DNA from: Macrotrachela quadricornifera
Taxonomy: Eukaryota > Rotifera > Eurotatoria > Philodinida > Philodinidae
DNA length: 64,000 bases
NCBI GenBank assembly: GCA_022393335.1
Contig: JAJEKB010020906.1
Location: 313,531-377,530, forward strand
Direction of reading: 5' to 3'
Shown: piece after piece, positions 23,022 to 35,201 of the stretch
How the letters are laid out: the number at the start of each line of letters is the position of its first letter
Numbering within the stretch: position 1 is the stretch's first letter
The notes under the pieces: model-generated
Databases searched by the model: none
Told to the model about the DNA's origin: nothing
The model's input: the letters and a program-made list of their open reading frames with translations, nothing else
Position numbers and translations under genes: made by a program

Positions 23022-25800
23022 TTAAATAATAGTACATTGACCATGATTCGTTGTCTGATTTTGTGGTGTTGTTATTAATTGAAAAACATGCTGTTGTTTT
23101 TGTTGATCACGAATTTGATTTGAATGTTCAAGTGTACAACGTTGTTCACATTTCTCACAAAATGTTAACGAAGCACAATGAATACAATCAAATCGAATAC
23201 CTTGAACTTCATTATTACAACCATCACATCTAAATAAAAATTATAAACAATTATAATATTTTATATATTATATTGATACTTACTGAACACCTTCATGTAT
23301 TATAGCTTGTTGTTGTTCAGGAGGACGTAGATTAATTTTAACTTGTTTTGGTTCTCTATTAGCAATAGGTGCATAAGGAAGAGCTTTTGACCAGTTAAAA
23401 TTTCGACCACAACCCGATTGTTGATCACCACCATGATAATTTCTACCACATACCATTGAATCACATCCACTTATATGCTGTACAACTCGATGACAATGTG
23501 GACAAAGTCGACAATTTTGAGCTTTGTAAGTTTCATCAGCAAGTAATTCATTATAACGTTGACGTAATTCTTCATTTCGTTGAGCATTTGCTGCTTTTTG
23601 TTGTTCATAATCTTCTAATTTTACTCTAAACTGAGCGTCGTGTTGTGCTCGAGCTTGCCAATAATTATCACGTTCTTTGAAAAAACATAGATGATATAAT
23701 AAAAGTGAATATGAATTTTAAAAAAAATCTTACCTGTATTACACCAAAAAAACCAACGTTGAGTAATTTCTGGAATTTGTTGACATGTTGTTCGAAAATG
23801 ATATTGTTGACTACAAAGTGAACAAAACTCATAACCACATATACGACATTGTACTAGAAATCGATCATTAGGATTCGGTATTTCAGCTACCCATTTACAT
23901 CCTTGATTTGGACATTTAATTACTCCTTGAGTACCACCAGCATAAACATTAAATGTTTTCTGTATTTGATATTCTAGAAAATGTTTTTTTCGATCTTCTG
24001 CTATTCGTAATTGTTTAATTTCTCCGTCTTGTAATTGATAAGTACATAATGCACATGTAGGTATTTCATTACTATTCATCTTTGTCATACATGAATTTTC
24101 AAAACAACCATAACATAATTTATGAGTATCTTGACAACCAAAAACAAAAATATCATCATAGATACATGCTTCCATACACACATCGCAATCACGAGTAGGA
24201 ATTTCAAATGGAAATGTATTACCTAATAGAAAAAAAAAAACAGCCGAAAAATAATGAAAAAGTAAAAGAAAAAGCTTTAAATATACCAAATACAGCAAGT
24301 GCATCGACAATTGAATGAGGATCAAGTGATATATGTTCTTTTTTTCTATATTCAAGAAAGAAATGAATCTGTTGTCTAGTCAATGGATATTTAGTTCGAG
24401 ATAAGAGAAAATCTATTAATGCTTGTTGTTGTTGAGAATGTGAAAGATTACGACATTGTTTTGAATGTTCATCTAATCGATATTTATTGTAAAGACAATG
24501 ACAATATTCGCAAGAAAGAGTATTGTCTAAGGTACATGAAGCTACATGATTCTCAAGATCTGCCATAGTATTAAAATCAACATAGAATAAACATAAAGGA
24601 CATTCCGCACGTTGTGTATTTTTAACACATGTTAATAGACGATTAATAAAGTCTGCTTCAAATGGTAAACATGCAATATCATATCGAGAAAGTTCATAAT
24701 CACAAAAATTTGAATGACAAACAGGAATAATATTAGATTGAATATATTCATTCATAGAATCTCGAAGACATTTAAGACAATAAATATGATGTGCTCGACA
24801 TGGAATGGTATGGCTGGAATTTTTTGAAATATTGACTGGAGATGAACTACAAGAACGAATATTTATATAATAAAGATTAACAAGTTTACTGTACCATTTA
24901 AAACATAAAATTTGGTTTTCTATAGTAATCGATATTGAATTTGAATTTGAAGAAGATTTAGAAAGACATGCATCAACATGTCTTTTATAGTCATTGTCGG
25001 CAATCATATTAAAGCAGATGATGCATTCCTTAGTATTTTCCATGGTTGTTGATCTTGCTGACGAGTTAAGAATACATCTATCTACATGTTCGATATAATC
25101 GTTCTCGGAGATCATTTCAAAGCATATAATGCATTCTTTGGTCTTTTTTCGAATTGGAACATTATTTTTTACATATTCATAACTCTTAACATTGTGAAAA
25201 TTAGATATAATGCACTTATTTTAAATTCCTAGTCTTTTAAATCTTAGAAACAATTTTCATGTGAAATAGTATATGATAAACTCAAATTTCTTCTCGTAAA
25301 GAAACATATAATGCTATATATATGTTTTGTATATTCATTATTCCAGACAATGAAAAATGAATTTATCACATGAACTTATTGATGAAATTGATGAACTTCG
25401 CTGTTTGTTATACATATTATTATTTGTATCATTTCCACCTATACATGTTAGATAATGTAGAATCAAATCTTGAACTTGTCTTCCACATAAACCACATACT
25501 TTCAGAACTGTTTGAATTTCATTATCATTATATACTAAGTCACATTCCGCAACATGAGTACGATATTTAATTTTATCAATATATGAATTGCATAAACCAC
25601 ATAGTATTCTTTCATTCCTTAAATAGACAGAAACATCATTAAAATTATATATATCTATGTAATGAATAGAACACTGTCTGACGTTTTATAACAATCTTTC
25701 ATTATGATTTTATTCTATTCTTAAACAATAATACTTAATAAAAAAGATAGGCAAATTATTTGAAATTATGATACAATTACCGTGTTGTTGTCGCCGCCAT
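23022..25800 (-). CDS. RBR-type E3 ubiquitin ligase with N-terminal ubiquitin-binding-like zinc fingers
   Basis: RBR ligases pass ubiquitin through a catalytic Cys in RING2. Exon 1 (25800..25781) codes MAATTT; exon 2 starts at 25617 and gives ILCGLCNSYIDKIKYRTHVA and a second C-x2-C finger. Exon 3 (about 25187..24287) has two near-copies of CIICF..I..NDY..HVD.C, like C2HC ubiquitin-binding fingers, then Cys/His-rich text. Exon 4 (24222..23734) holds RING1 (CDVCMEACIYDD to CYGCFENSC) and the IBR (KCPNQGCKWVAEI to CSLCSQQYH). Exon 5 (23674..23284) holds RING2: CPHCHRVVQHISGCDSMVC, then GCGRNFNW. Exon 6 (23229..23022) adds a ZZ-like finger, CDGCNNEVQGIRFDCIHC. Phases of exons 1-2 and 3-6 agree; the exon 2/3 junction is not settled. 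Stop at 23024..23022. Confidence 0.82.
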
Positions 25801-28414
25801 TTTCTGACTCAGAAGCATACAAAATGATTGTTGTGGAGTATGTTAATGTTGGAAGAAAAAAAAATCTCCAACTAAATAACGTCAAACATTCTTATCAAAT
25901 TACTCTCCAAAATACTTCTTAAAAGAAACAAAGTTCACAACGATGTTAGTGTATCAACATACTTTTTTTCACATTAAAATACACGTTCGTTTTGATTGAT
26001 TTTTTTTGGTTTCTTCCAAAATAAATGATGTAATTTGTATAGACATTTCATTCTTCAATCAGCATTTTGACTATGAGTAGAAAAAATTGACGATTCGAAA
26101 TATGACAAATATAATGAATCATGTATTTGACTAAGATCAATGAAAATGAAATTTTATTTATCAACTTTCGTCTACTGTCTTAAAACAATCATTCAGCAAG
26201 TAATTTCTTAACATGTGCTTCTTATATATGGTAGTCAAGCAAAAAATGATGTCCTTTATTTTTGATATGCTATATTTAAAAATTAATATCGATTATTGAT
26301 TATTCATTTTGAGAATAAACACAACTTAATTTTATTCTTTAGTTATATTTATAAAAAATAAATATATGATCAGTTGTTTATGTTTATATTTATCATAAAT
26401 TTAAATAATGGATTATTTAATTAAGGTGTAAATTAAATAAAATACGAATAGATGTTTTTTCTTTCATAATTATTTTAAACCAATTACGCTTCTGTTTGCA
26501 TGATGGCTTCCACTGAAGCAAATAAACGAAGTAATTCGAGACGTTATCTAAGGATTCATGAAGTTAGATAAAATAGATCATGCGGGAGTCTGTATTAATC
26601 TCATGAAGAAACCTCTTGATGTGATAAAAAGCTTTTGAACTTGGATTACTTTAATGTTGTAGACCCTAGTAAGTAGCGAAATAACCTATGCCGGTTCTTT
26701 TCTTTATTGCTTTGGGAGGAAGTTATGACCGATTCGCTGGTGTCTTAGCCTATAGTACTAAATGAGTAGCAGTAGTAAATGAGTGACATTGGATGTGAAA
26801 TTTTGTTCATAAAGAGGTTTTATAAATATTAGACTATCCTGGAAATTTTTGACAAACCGAGTACATCATTCTTGAGATAATAAACTTCCAAAAATTGACT
26901 GTTTCTCATACGAAATGCAAATTTATCTTAGAAGAGACAGTCGTTTTTTGGACAATCGCTATCTCAAAAAGAATGCACCCGTATTGTCCAACGCTTCCAG
27001 GATATTCTTGTATTCATCAGACCTGTTTACGGACAAAATCTCAGATCCAAAGTCACTCATTTACTATTGCTACTTGCATGGTACTATAAGTCAAAATACT
27101 AGTAAATCGGTCATAACTTTTTCCCAAATCATTAAGAAAATGATCCGACTTTGAAAATTTCAGTACTTACTAGGCTATATAACATTAAATTATTTATGAT
27201 ACTCTTCAGACATTTGTTTACCAATATCGTATAAATTCAAAAATTTTACAAACTTTGAATGCGTATATAAATACATTTCTTTTTAATATATATATTGAAT
27301 ATCTTTCCAGTAAAAATTTTTCCGGAAGTGAATAATAATATCACAAAAGCGAAGAAATTTCTTGACATGTGATTATAATTTTGTTGTCTTTTAATTATAT
27401 AATTTTACGAATGATTTAGTTTAAGTATCACATGTAAATCAAATAGACGATCCTAATAATTATCATAACATAATTTTTCTAGTTTTCTTCATTTATGACA
27501 TGATCTGTTATGATCAATATCATATCTCATTCATCGATTTACTTTATTCTTCTTCTACATGACTGCTTCTTTATTTTTTTCTCGTACACAAGTGGAAAAC
27601 AATATAATTTATACAAACAAATAAATGAATACTTCAGACATGTATACTACAAAATGTTAGTATGGATTTCATATAATGGAAAAAAACATTTTTATTGAAT
27701 AACATTTTTTTATAGATTTATTAAAGACTAAAAATATGTTTTTAAGATTAAAGTTTCTTCAATATGAATGATACATTGAAATTAAATTGAAACGCATAAC
27801 AGATCAAGTTATGTATGACTAATTAACTACTATTAAGAAAGTTTTTCGTAATTTTAATTCAAATATTAATAATAAAAAAACGACAATTGGATGTAAGATG
27901 TGGGAAATGCAATATTCGAGTGAATTCTTTTTTTTCTCATTCATTCATACATGATTTGATGGAGTTGAAATAGTTTTTACATATATTGTGAAAGGAGTCA
28001 TATTTTTAAAAGAAAAATTTTTCAATAAAAATTCAACTGACAGAAGAACCAAATTATTTTTTTTCTAGAAAATAGTTTCTTTAATGATAATTTTGAATAT
28101 ACTATTGGTTATACATTATAAGTGAGTAATGATCTCATGTTTTGTCTATCTATAGAATTCTGTCATTAACTGAATATCCTTCATATTCACAATTTCTGTC
28201 AAAATAGTGAACATCTCGTTAGATATACTACATTTGCAATCATCTGATTTTGACCGTTTTTCTCAGTCAAACAGTGATCGAATTGAAATAGGTCGATGAA
28301 ATCGTATATGAATGAATGAAAAAAAAATTCACTCGAATTTTACATTTCCTGTACTTTATATTTGTTATAAACTTTTTTCAGTTATTATAGACTGAATCAT
28401 CAGTCACGCCAGTT
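25801..28414. other. Intergenic, contains one fold-back element
   Basis: Very AT-rich, no gene recognised. The only clear structure is the long inverted repeat at 26665..27174. A start for the RBR gene at 25800 implies its promoter lies just to the right. Confidence 0.5.
26665..27174. repeat. Fold-back (long palindromic) MITE
   Basis: The left end CCTAGTAAGTAGCGAAA is the inverted copy of the right end ending TACTTACTAGG. The arms pair through AAGTTATGACCGATTC / AATCGGTCATAACTT, AGTAGCAGTAGTAAATGAGT / its complement, and CCTGGAA..TTGA / complement, almost to the centre. Arms are about 240 bp with moderate divergence. No coding capacity. Confidence 0.8.
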
Positions 28415-30985
28415 TCAATACACAAGAAATTTTTGCCAAGCCACCCATGATGGACTGCTTACAGTATAAAGTTGAAGAAAGCGTACGTTAGCCAATGCCG
28501 GATTATATGTAATGTTAATCCATTGTCCTCCATATGTCACGCCGGTAAAATCACTGGCTACTTGGAAAGAACTTGTAGTAGGACCATAGTAAATTTGATG
28601 TCGTGTGGTGCCACTAGGCGCTTGAGCAAGTGATAGGCAAATAAGGCTAACACTATATGTGCCTGCAAGCTCAAGTTGTACCCATTGAGGAGCATAACCA
28701 CCAGAATTAAAAAATGAACTTTGAGATCGATCAACAAGGCTATCACCCTGAGCAGTGGCTGTGCCAGCACCACTATAAAAGGCGGAAGCTGTGACTTGAG
28801 CAGTGAATGATAATGCTGGAACTATAGTAGAAAAATCAATTATTATTTGTCCGATGATATAATTAATATATAAATACAGAAATGAAAAATATAGATGCAC
28901 AAAGTATTAATCTGAAATCGACATAATAATTTACAAGTATTGATTATTACACTTTAACAGGTAAAAAAAATATAGAGAAATTTCGACTTAGGTATTATTT
29001 TATTATCTTCTTGTTTTCATTCTAATTGAATTGTTTTCTCTCATGATGATTTTTGAGATTATTATTGAACAATGTAGTAAAGCAAATTCCCTACAGATTT
29101 ATTTAAGGATCTATCTCCCAAGACAACTCATATTTACAAAAGTAAACTAATATTGAGTTTTTATTATACAAAGACGCATCGAAATTCTTTTGTTCAGAAT
29201 ATATATGGCTTTACTGGTTAAAAGTTTTCTTGATTGTTGAAAAATACGCCTTTTCTATATTAATTAATATTGAATAAAGTATTTTAATATCAATTCTTGG
29301 TCATCGAGTAGCCATCGGAATAAGAATTTATATTTATATATTGTTTTTAATATTGTATCTATCAATTATGCATATGGCTCAGAAGTTTAACGGATTTCAA
29401 CGAAAAATTTGTTTATAAAACTTTTTTAGTACTTGATTTCCGGAACGAGAAAAGTAAAAATTACTGTCGATCGAGTCGTCATTTTTATACTTATTTCGAG
29501 CACCTGTCCATTAATTCGTTTAGAATCAATTCGAACTCTGTATCTTGTCTTACGATGGAATTATTTTGATTCTCCTCAAAGATATGAAAACAAGATGGAA
29601 GCTCGATCTAGGTCGATATATTAAGCTAAAATTTTTATCACCAGTGTTTCTTACTGGGACTATTCAATCTGTTCTAAATGGGGAATTATTTCTGAGGGAG
29701 GGAGAGATTCCTAATCTGTTTTTAATAGTCTAAATATTTATAATATAGTTATAATACTTAGTTATCAAAGACTTTGTAAGGGGGGTATACAGCTCTTACT
29801 GGTTTCTCTTTCATGTCAAACTAGACATGACTGATTCAGAAAATTGTTATATTATAACTCACCGGGGGTCGTTGTAGTTGTACTAGTTGTAGTACTACTA
29901 GTAGAGCTAGTACTAGTCGTAGAAGTAGAGCTAGTACTAGTCGTAGAAGTAGAGCTGGTACTAGTTGAAGTAGTTTTTGATGTAGTACTGGTTGTACTAG
30001 TAGTAGTCGATGTTGTGCTGCTTGTGCTAGTACTAGTAGTAGAAGTAGTGCTGGTACTGGTAGAGGTGGTTTTTGTTGTAGTGCTAGTTGTACTAGTAGT
30101 AGTCGATGTCGTACTGCTTGTGCTAGTACTAGTACTAGTGCTGCTAGTAGTAGTGGATGTTGTCGATGTAGAACTAGTTGTGCTACTAGTAGTAGTAGTC
30201 GTAGATGTCGAAGTACTACTGGTTGTACTGGTACTAGTAGCAGTAGTCGTAGTTGTTGCTGTAGTGCTGGTGGCCGTAGTAGATGTACTGGTGGTAGCTG
30301 TGGTGGTGGTCATTGTTGATACCGATCCATCTGGAAGAAATAAAGACGAATTTTTATTTATTACTATTGTAGTTGTGTACAAAAGCTGATATGTCGTCTT
30401 GTTTATAGTATTCTATGATATTTCAAAAACTTTTGTGAAACTCACATATCTTCGAAGAAAATGACAAGTATAGGTCTTAAATGAAAACAATCTTCTATCA
30501 CAGTTAGGAATTATATAGTAAATGGTTTTACTTTACTTTAAACTTCATGACTATGTGAGTTCCATATTTTAGCCCTAACGAAACGGTGCTGAAAAGCTTT
30601 TTCATTAAAACATAAACATACCAAGTGATACTACGCTATCCGTTGATGCCATTGTTGTTTGATTTGTTGTAAGTGCAACGGGAACAGCAACAGCAGTAGC
30701 TACCACACATAAAGCTCCAATAGCTGTTAATACTTTACATAGAGTACTTCGTCCACCACCCGCTCTAAAAATATATCATCTTACAAAAATTTATTTTGAC
30801 TATTACGTTTTACCGAGTCGCTTTACTTGGTACTTCATTTAATGAATCAAGATCGACATTTACAAACGATTTTGGACTAAATTGCTAATAGAAGAAGCGA
30901 ATAGTATGATATATATCCTGTCTAGAAAACTTACATTTCGAAGAAGATAAGAAGATCCTGATCCAGTTTGTGTGCTTGTCGGCAT
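28415..30985 (-). CDS. Type II membrane protein with mucin-like Thr/Ser stalk and C-terminal discoidin-like domain
   Basis: Five exons join in phase to a 379-residue product: 30985..30935, 30884..30814, 30764..30622, 30330..29863 and 28821..28415. Residues 1-40 are cytosolic-type (MPTSTQTGSGSSYLLRN, then QFSPKSFVNVDLDS). A membrane helix follows at about 50-71 (KVLTAIGALCVVATAVAVPV). Then comes a stalk of about 150 residues made almost only of Thr and Ser, expected to be heavily O-glycosylated. The last 130 residues resemble an F5/8 type C (discoidin) fold: SLVDRSQSSFFNSGGY, PQWVQLELAGTYSVSLICL, and VRFLQLYTVSSPSWVAWQKF. Such domains bind sugars or lipids. Inference: a surface adhesion or mucus protein. 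The stalk codons form a microsatellite-like tract, so its length likely varies. Confidence 0.8.
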
Positions 30986-33718
30986 CGTAAAAATAAAAGA
31001 AAAGTACACACTTTTTATCGGTGTCTTTTAAATGAAAATATTGTGCATTGACATATGCTTTCAACTACTTCATCTAATGGACTTTTACTTTCACATAGTT
31101 TTGTTTTCTTATGATCGATTAATTGATACATCACACAAGTTCATTTTTTTAAACGTTAGTTTTAAAATGTACTCGACAACGATATAATTTCTAATTAACT
31201 CATTTAAATCTTTATCAACAATTCTGTATCCAAACAATATAGAAAAAAAACTCATTTAAATAAAATATTTCACCTATCCTTTTCCAAAATTCTATGGATG
31301 ACGCCACATACTAAGATAATGTGACGGAGGATCGTTATAGAAACTTGAGAGAAATTGTTTTTTGTAATGCATTGGGGATGAAACAAAGAGGATGAGCATG
31401 AAATTATTGACTTTGAAGAATTGTATGTTTACACAATGACAAGGTATCATCTACGATAGTAATAGAAATATATCTATGATACATGGTAACTATACGATGA
31501 TGTCTTAAATAAGGAAGGAAAGGTCGTCATAGAGATACCAATAGAAAAAAGCAATGATTGAAATGTGAGTATCATTTTTCATTATAAAATATTGTTTCTT
31601 TAAAAAGCCAATCTTTTTTAGACTTTTACTTAGTCGTTAACGATATAATGAAACGTTTTGTTTTGGTATCATTCTTATTTACTTGTTTAGAACTTAGTTC
31701 TACGATCAATTTGAAGAAAAAATTCGATCTAAACTTGGATTATTATCAGAAAACAAGATGAATATCTTTTAGACTTTATTTATTCGTAATGAAATCATCA
31801 TTTTAAATATTCAAACAAAGCATCTATAGAACAATAATGTGAGCAATACCGTGTTCTTATTTCAAAGATAGTTATGATTCAGATAGATTCATTAATTTCT
31901 TTTTCCTTGTACTGTAATAATCTCATATATTCTTAGTCATTATTCAAATACATATCATGTAAATATTTGTGTACATATTAACATTTTCAATTTCATATAG
32001 GGTTATAACAACAGAAGAATAAAACTAAATAAAATCTTCATATGACAATTACACATGCTGCTTCAAGTAATTTCATTATTGATGATAAAATTCCTATTCT
32101 ATTGCAGCACTTAAGATCAGAGATAATCCACCAAACTATTATAATGTTTCAATCCTTCATAAAAAACCAGAAATGAAAGTCAATATTCATGGTTATTATA
32201 TAGAGATAAAACTTTCGATAATTCGATCAAATTAAACAAGTCAAAATAGTATTCGCATTCTTGGTTTAGTATTAGGTGAAATATCTTGAAAAAGAGTGAT
32301 CTTTAAAATCTATGAATCAAATGTATTCGTTCTTGACTATGTTTAAACATAAACATCACATGAGTGAATTGCGCCCGTATTGTACGGTTGCGGTTCCAAC
32401 ACCAAAACGCTTATATCTCTAGTTCTGCTCAACGGATTCTGATAATTTTTTTTTCAAATACTCCTCATAGTCTATCCCACTGACCGAAAAACTATCAAGT
32501 TTTTTTGACTACCGTTGCTGTGAAATTTTCAAGCACGAAAGATCGATATCAGTGATTTCTGGCGCCATCTACCGATAAAAATGCCGTTTCTCTCCTGCAT
32601 TTTTTATTGGATGAAAGTAATCTTTTACAGCCATTTTGTAGCAAAGACTTTCTTCTTTCGACTCATATAAATTGATTAAAACTTTGGTTTCGATTTCCTC
32701 ATCAAATTGTGGAAAAACTACCTAAACATACACTTTAACCATTTGAGGGTGAGGGTAAGGGTGTCATACGCATCTTTTCACCCTTTAGACATGCGTGTAT
32801 ATGTGGCGATAAAGCTTTGCATGTGCTCATTCGATTCTCCTTTCCAAAAGCCTTCGATTGACATATAATAACAATATATAAATTGTTATTTCACGATTTT
32901 ATTTTGTCAAAATATTTCTAGAATTATGTGCTTTATCATGTCAATAAACGTTGGAAAAAACTATACATTTTTTAATAAAACTCGATTTTTTTTTCTGAAA
33001 TGAAAAAGATGACAGTTGGGAAAATATTTGATATGTATACACAACTGATAGAACTCTATCGAATGTACAATGCAAGTTTACTTTAAATTCACTTCTATTT
33101 TTTTCGATTTTTTACGTCAAACCGTACGCTGCCGGCGCAATTTACTCATATGCGTGAGCCTCATCGACACTATTTACATTGTCGAGTGCTTCAATGAGCT
33201 CTTGAAGAAGATCAATCATGTATATTCACAGCTGTACTCATTATCAATCCACTAACTATTCAAAACTGAACTAAAATAACACTAAATCTATAGACTAATT
33301 TTTCTTTTGTGAAATAAGTTCAACTTTTTTATGAAAATAAATACAACTTCTGAAAACGTTTTGTATTCTTAAGGACCTATTTATGTGTTTTTACTTTCAT
33401 TTATTGTAGATTATTTGATTTTTACAATTTTACAATTTTATTTGTCCGTCGAACAAGATATAGGTAGGACCATTTCTGTATGCAACTGACATGATACATA
33501 GAATCATTCCTAAACTAAAAAAATCTAAAATCGCTTCTTCGTTCTAGATTTTCTTTATCTACGTTTAATTCAATGGTTAACGATCGAACATAAATTAAAA
33601 AAATAGCTAATAATCAAAAACCATTTCTTGAAAACAATATTTATAAGTAAAATCGACCATAAAAGAAAAGAATCCAACTACTAAACCGTCGATAAAATAA
33701 TTCTTCATATTTTCCTAG
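30986..33718. other. Intergenic, no gene recognised
   Basis: AT-rich. A GC-richer stretch near 32370..32600 (with GCGCCATCTACCG) and GAGGGTGAGGGTAAGGGTG near 32745 look like worn repeats. No reading frame with family features was found. Confidence 0.45.
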
Positions 33719-34015
33719 TTTTTCAACATAACACGGATCGTCAACCAACACATTCATATCACGATTACCAACGATAGTCATCTCTATGATGTTCAACACT
33801 TATTACCAAAACCGACCAATAATCCACAGCAAAACGGCGACACGTTAAACACAACAAACAACAATGTGAACCAACAAACTGAGCAACAAGCCATACAAAC
33901 TTATCAAAGCAAATCCGATGAAGACGACGAAGTTGAAAGCAACAATACGAATTTCGGACAGCCATCGACAACTTCCAAACACCTCAATCAACAGCTACGA
34001 CAATTGCAAAAATAA
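33719..34015 (+). CDS. Possible terminal exon of an unidentified gene, Gln/Asn-rich with acidic patch
   Basis: After an acceptor-like TTTTCCTAG the plus frame stays open for 98 codons to TAA at 34013..34015. It reads VNQHIHITITNDSHLYDVQ, then Asn/Gln-rich text with an acidic patch KSDEDDEVES, and ends HLNQQLRQLQK. There is no suitable ATG and no upstream exon was identified. Composition suggests coding more than the AT-rich surroundings do. Function unknown; it could be a worn pseudogene. Confidence 0.35.
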   Translation, partial: FFNITRIVNQHIHITITNDSHLYDVQHLLPKPTNNPQQNGDTLNTTNNNVNQQTEQQAIQTYQSKSDEDDEVESNNTNFGQPSTTSKHLNQQLRQLQK

Positions 34016-34615
34016 AATATCACTCGTTACAAAACTTGAAGAACTTTTTCACATATCTTCAGCAAACTTTCTGTGTGTCCCTGTTCGCTACAACATATAT
34101 TCATACTAAATAAATCCAATAAAATTGATATTCGTTCTCATAACACTTTAGTTTTTCAATATCTCTGCACTCATTAAAACCACTTTCATGTTCCATTGTC
34201 AAACGTATACATAAATTTATATAAACCTCTCATCTCTGATCATTATCATCAAAACCACTAAATGTAGATACTACCGATTAAGCCGTCTGATGAATTCCTT
34301 AAGCAAGGACGAAATCGCGATCACGGTGTGCTTTAACAACTCACACCCTAACCTTCACCTGACTCAAGATTAAGATTTTTCCGGATTCTTTTCGAATTTG
34401 AAATCCCAAAAAATCCACTTTTTCCGCCTTGATCTCTACAGCTGTTGTTTTTATTTTTAGCCTGTTTTCTTTATTTTTTGACAAAACAATTATTTTAAAG
34501 TCCAAACAAGATAGACGTGACCGTTCGGTAGTTGTTGACGGAGAAAGGACACCATTTCTTTTAACAAGTTTATAATTATAATTTGATTGACGTTTCATGC
34601 TGCTGAAAATATTCT
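34016..34615. other. Intergenic with a hammerhead-type repeat
   Basis: Holds the hammerhead copy at 34283..34326 within a repeat of at least 100 bp also seen at 22740..22860. Otherwise nothing recognised. Confidence 0.5.
34283..34326 (+). ncRNA. Hammerhead ribozyme, type I-like, weakened stem II
   Basis: Order: CCGT, CTGATGA (intact box), 17-nt stem II hairpin with CCTTAAGCAAGG, GAAA, TCGCGATC (palindromic stem III, cleavage after C34322), and ACGG pairing with CCGT. The first stem II pair is A-C instead of G-C and stem I is 4 bp, so activity would be modest if any. Flanks match the repeat at 22790. Confidence 0.7.
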
Positions 34616-34884
34616 CGTGTTATTTGAAAAAAAGCGGTAACAGACAAGAATGTCCTTGAAAAATTGTCCTCTGAAAAATGCCTCTGAGGTGAAAAGTCCT
34701 TTATATAAAAATATATTAGTTCAACTAATTTATTATTTGCGTGAATATATGTATTTTGGACACAGCTGACGCTATAGTCTAGACATATTTTAGTGTATAT
34801 GTAATTCTTATTTGAAGGATTTGTTTGCGTACAAAATGAACCAATCTAGAGGAAAACAAACTGAAGAACTGGTAAACCTGAATT

Positions 34885-35010
34885 TGGTCGAAAAATAAAA
34901 ATGCCGAAAGGTAAAAATGTCGAAAAAAATCAGAGAAAATATCGAAAAAAAAAATGTCGAAAGATAAAAATGTCGAAAGAAAAAAAATGTCGAAGGATAA
35001 AAATGTCAAA
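34885..35010 (+). repeat. Array of (A/T)AAAATGTCGAAAG units
   Basis: About eight degenerate units of ATAAAAATGTCGAAAG with variants ATGCCGAAAGG and ATATCGAAAA. Inverted relative to the array at 37090..37276; together they bracket MULE gene A like long terminal inverted repeats. Confidence 0.8.
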
Positions 35011-35201
35011 AGACGATGCATGAGAATATTAAAAGAACAGATATTATTGTAGTGGAATTGATAAAGACTTTTTATTTTAATATTAGAAACATCACATGTA
35101 TATTTTAGAAAAAAAAATGCTTCTGACGAAGGAGAAAAATGTAAAATATTAAAATAATATAGATAATTGGATAAATGAACTAGTATCATATCAATGTATT
35201 T

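Noticed and set aside
23051..23233. Plus-strand 60-residue frame
   Set aside because: Antisense to the ZZ-like finger exon of the RBR gene, which joins its neighbours in phase.
25370..25570. Plus-strand 66-residue frame
   Set aside because: Antisense to exon 2 of the RBR gene, which encodes C-x2-C fingers.
29844..30389. Plus-strand Val/Leu-rich open frame
   Set aside because: It is the antisense shadow of the Thr/Ser mucin-like stalk, whose splice phases and neighbouring exons support the minus strand.
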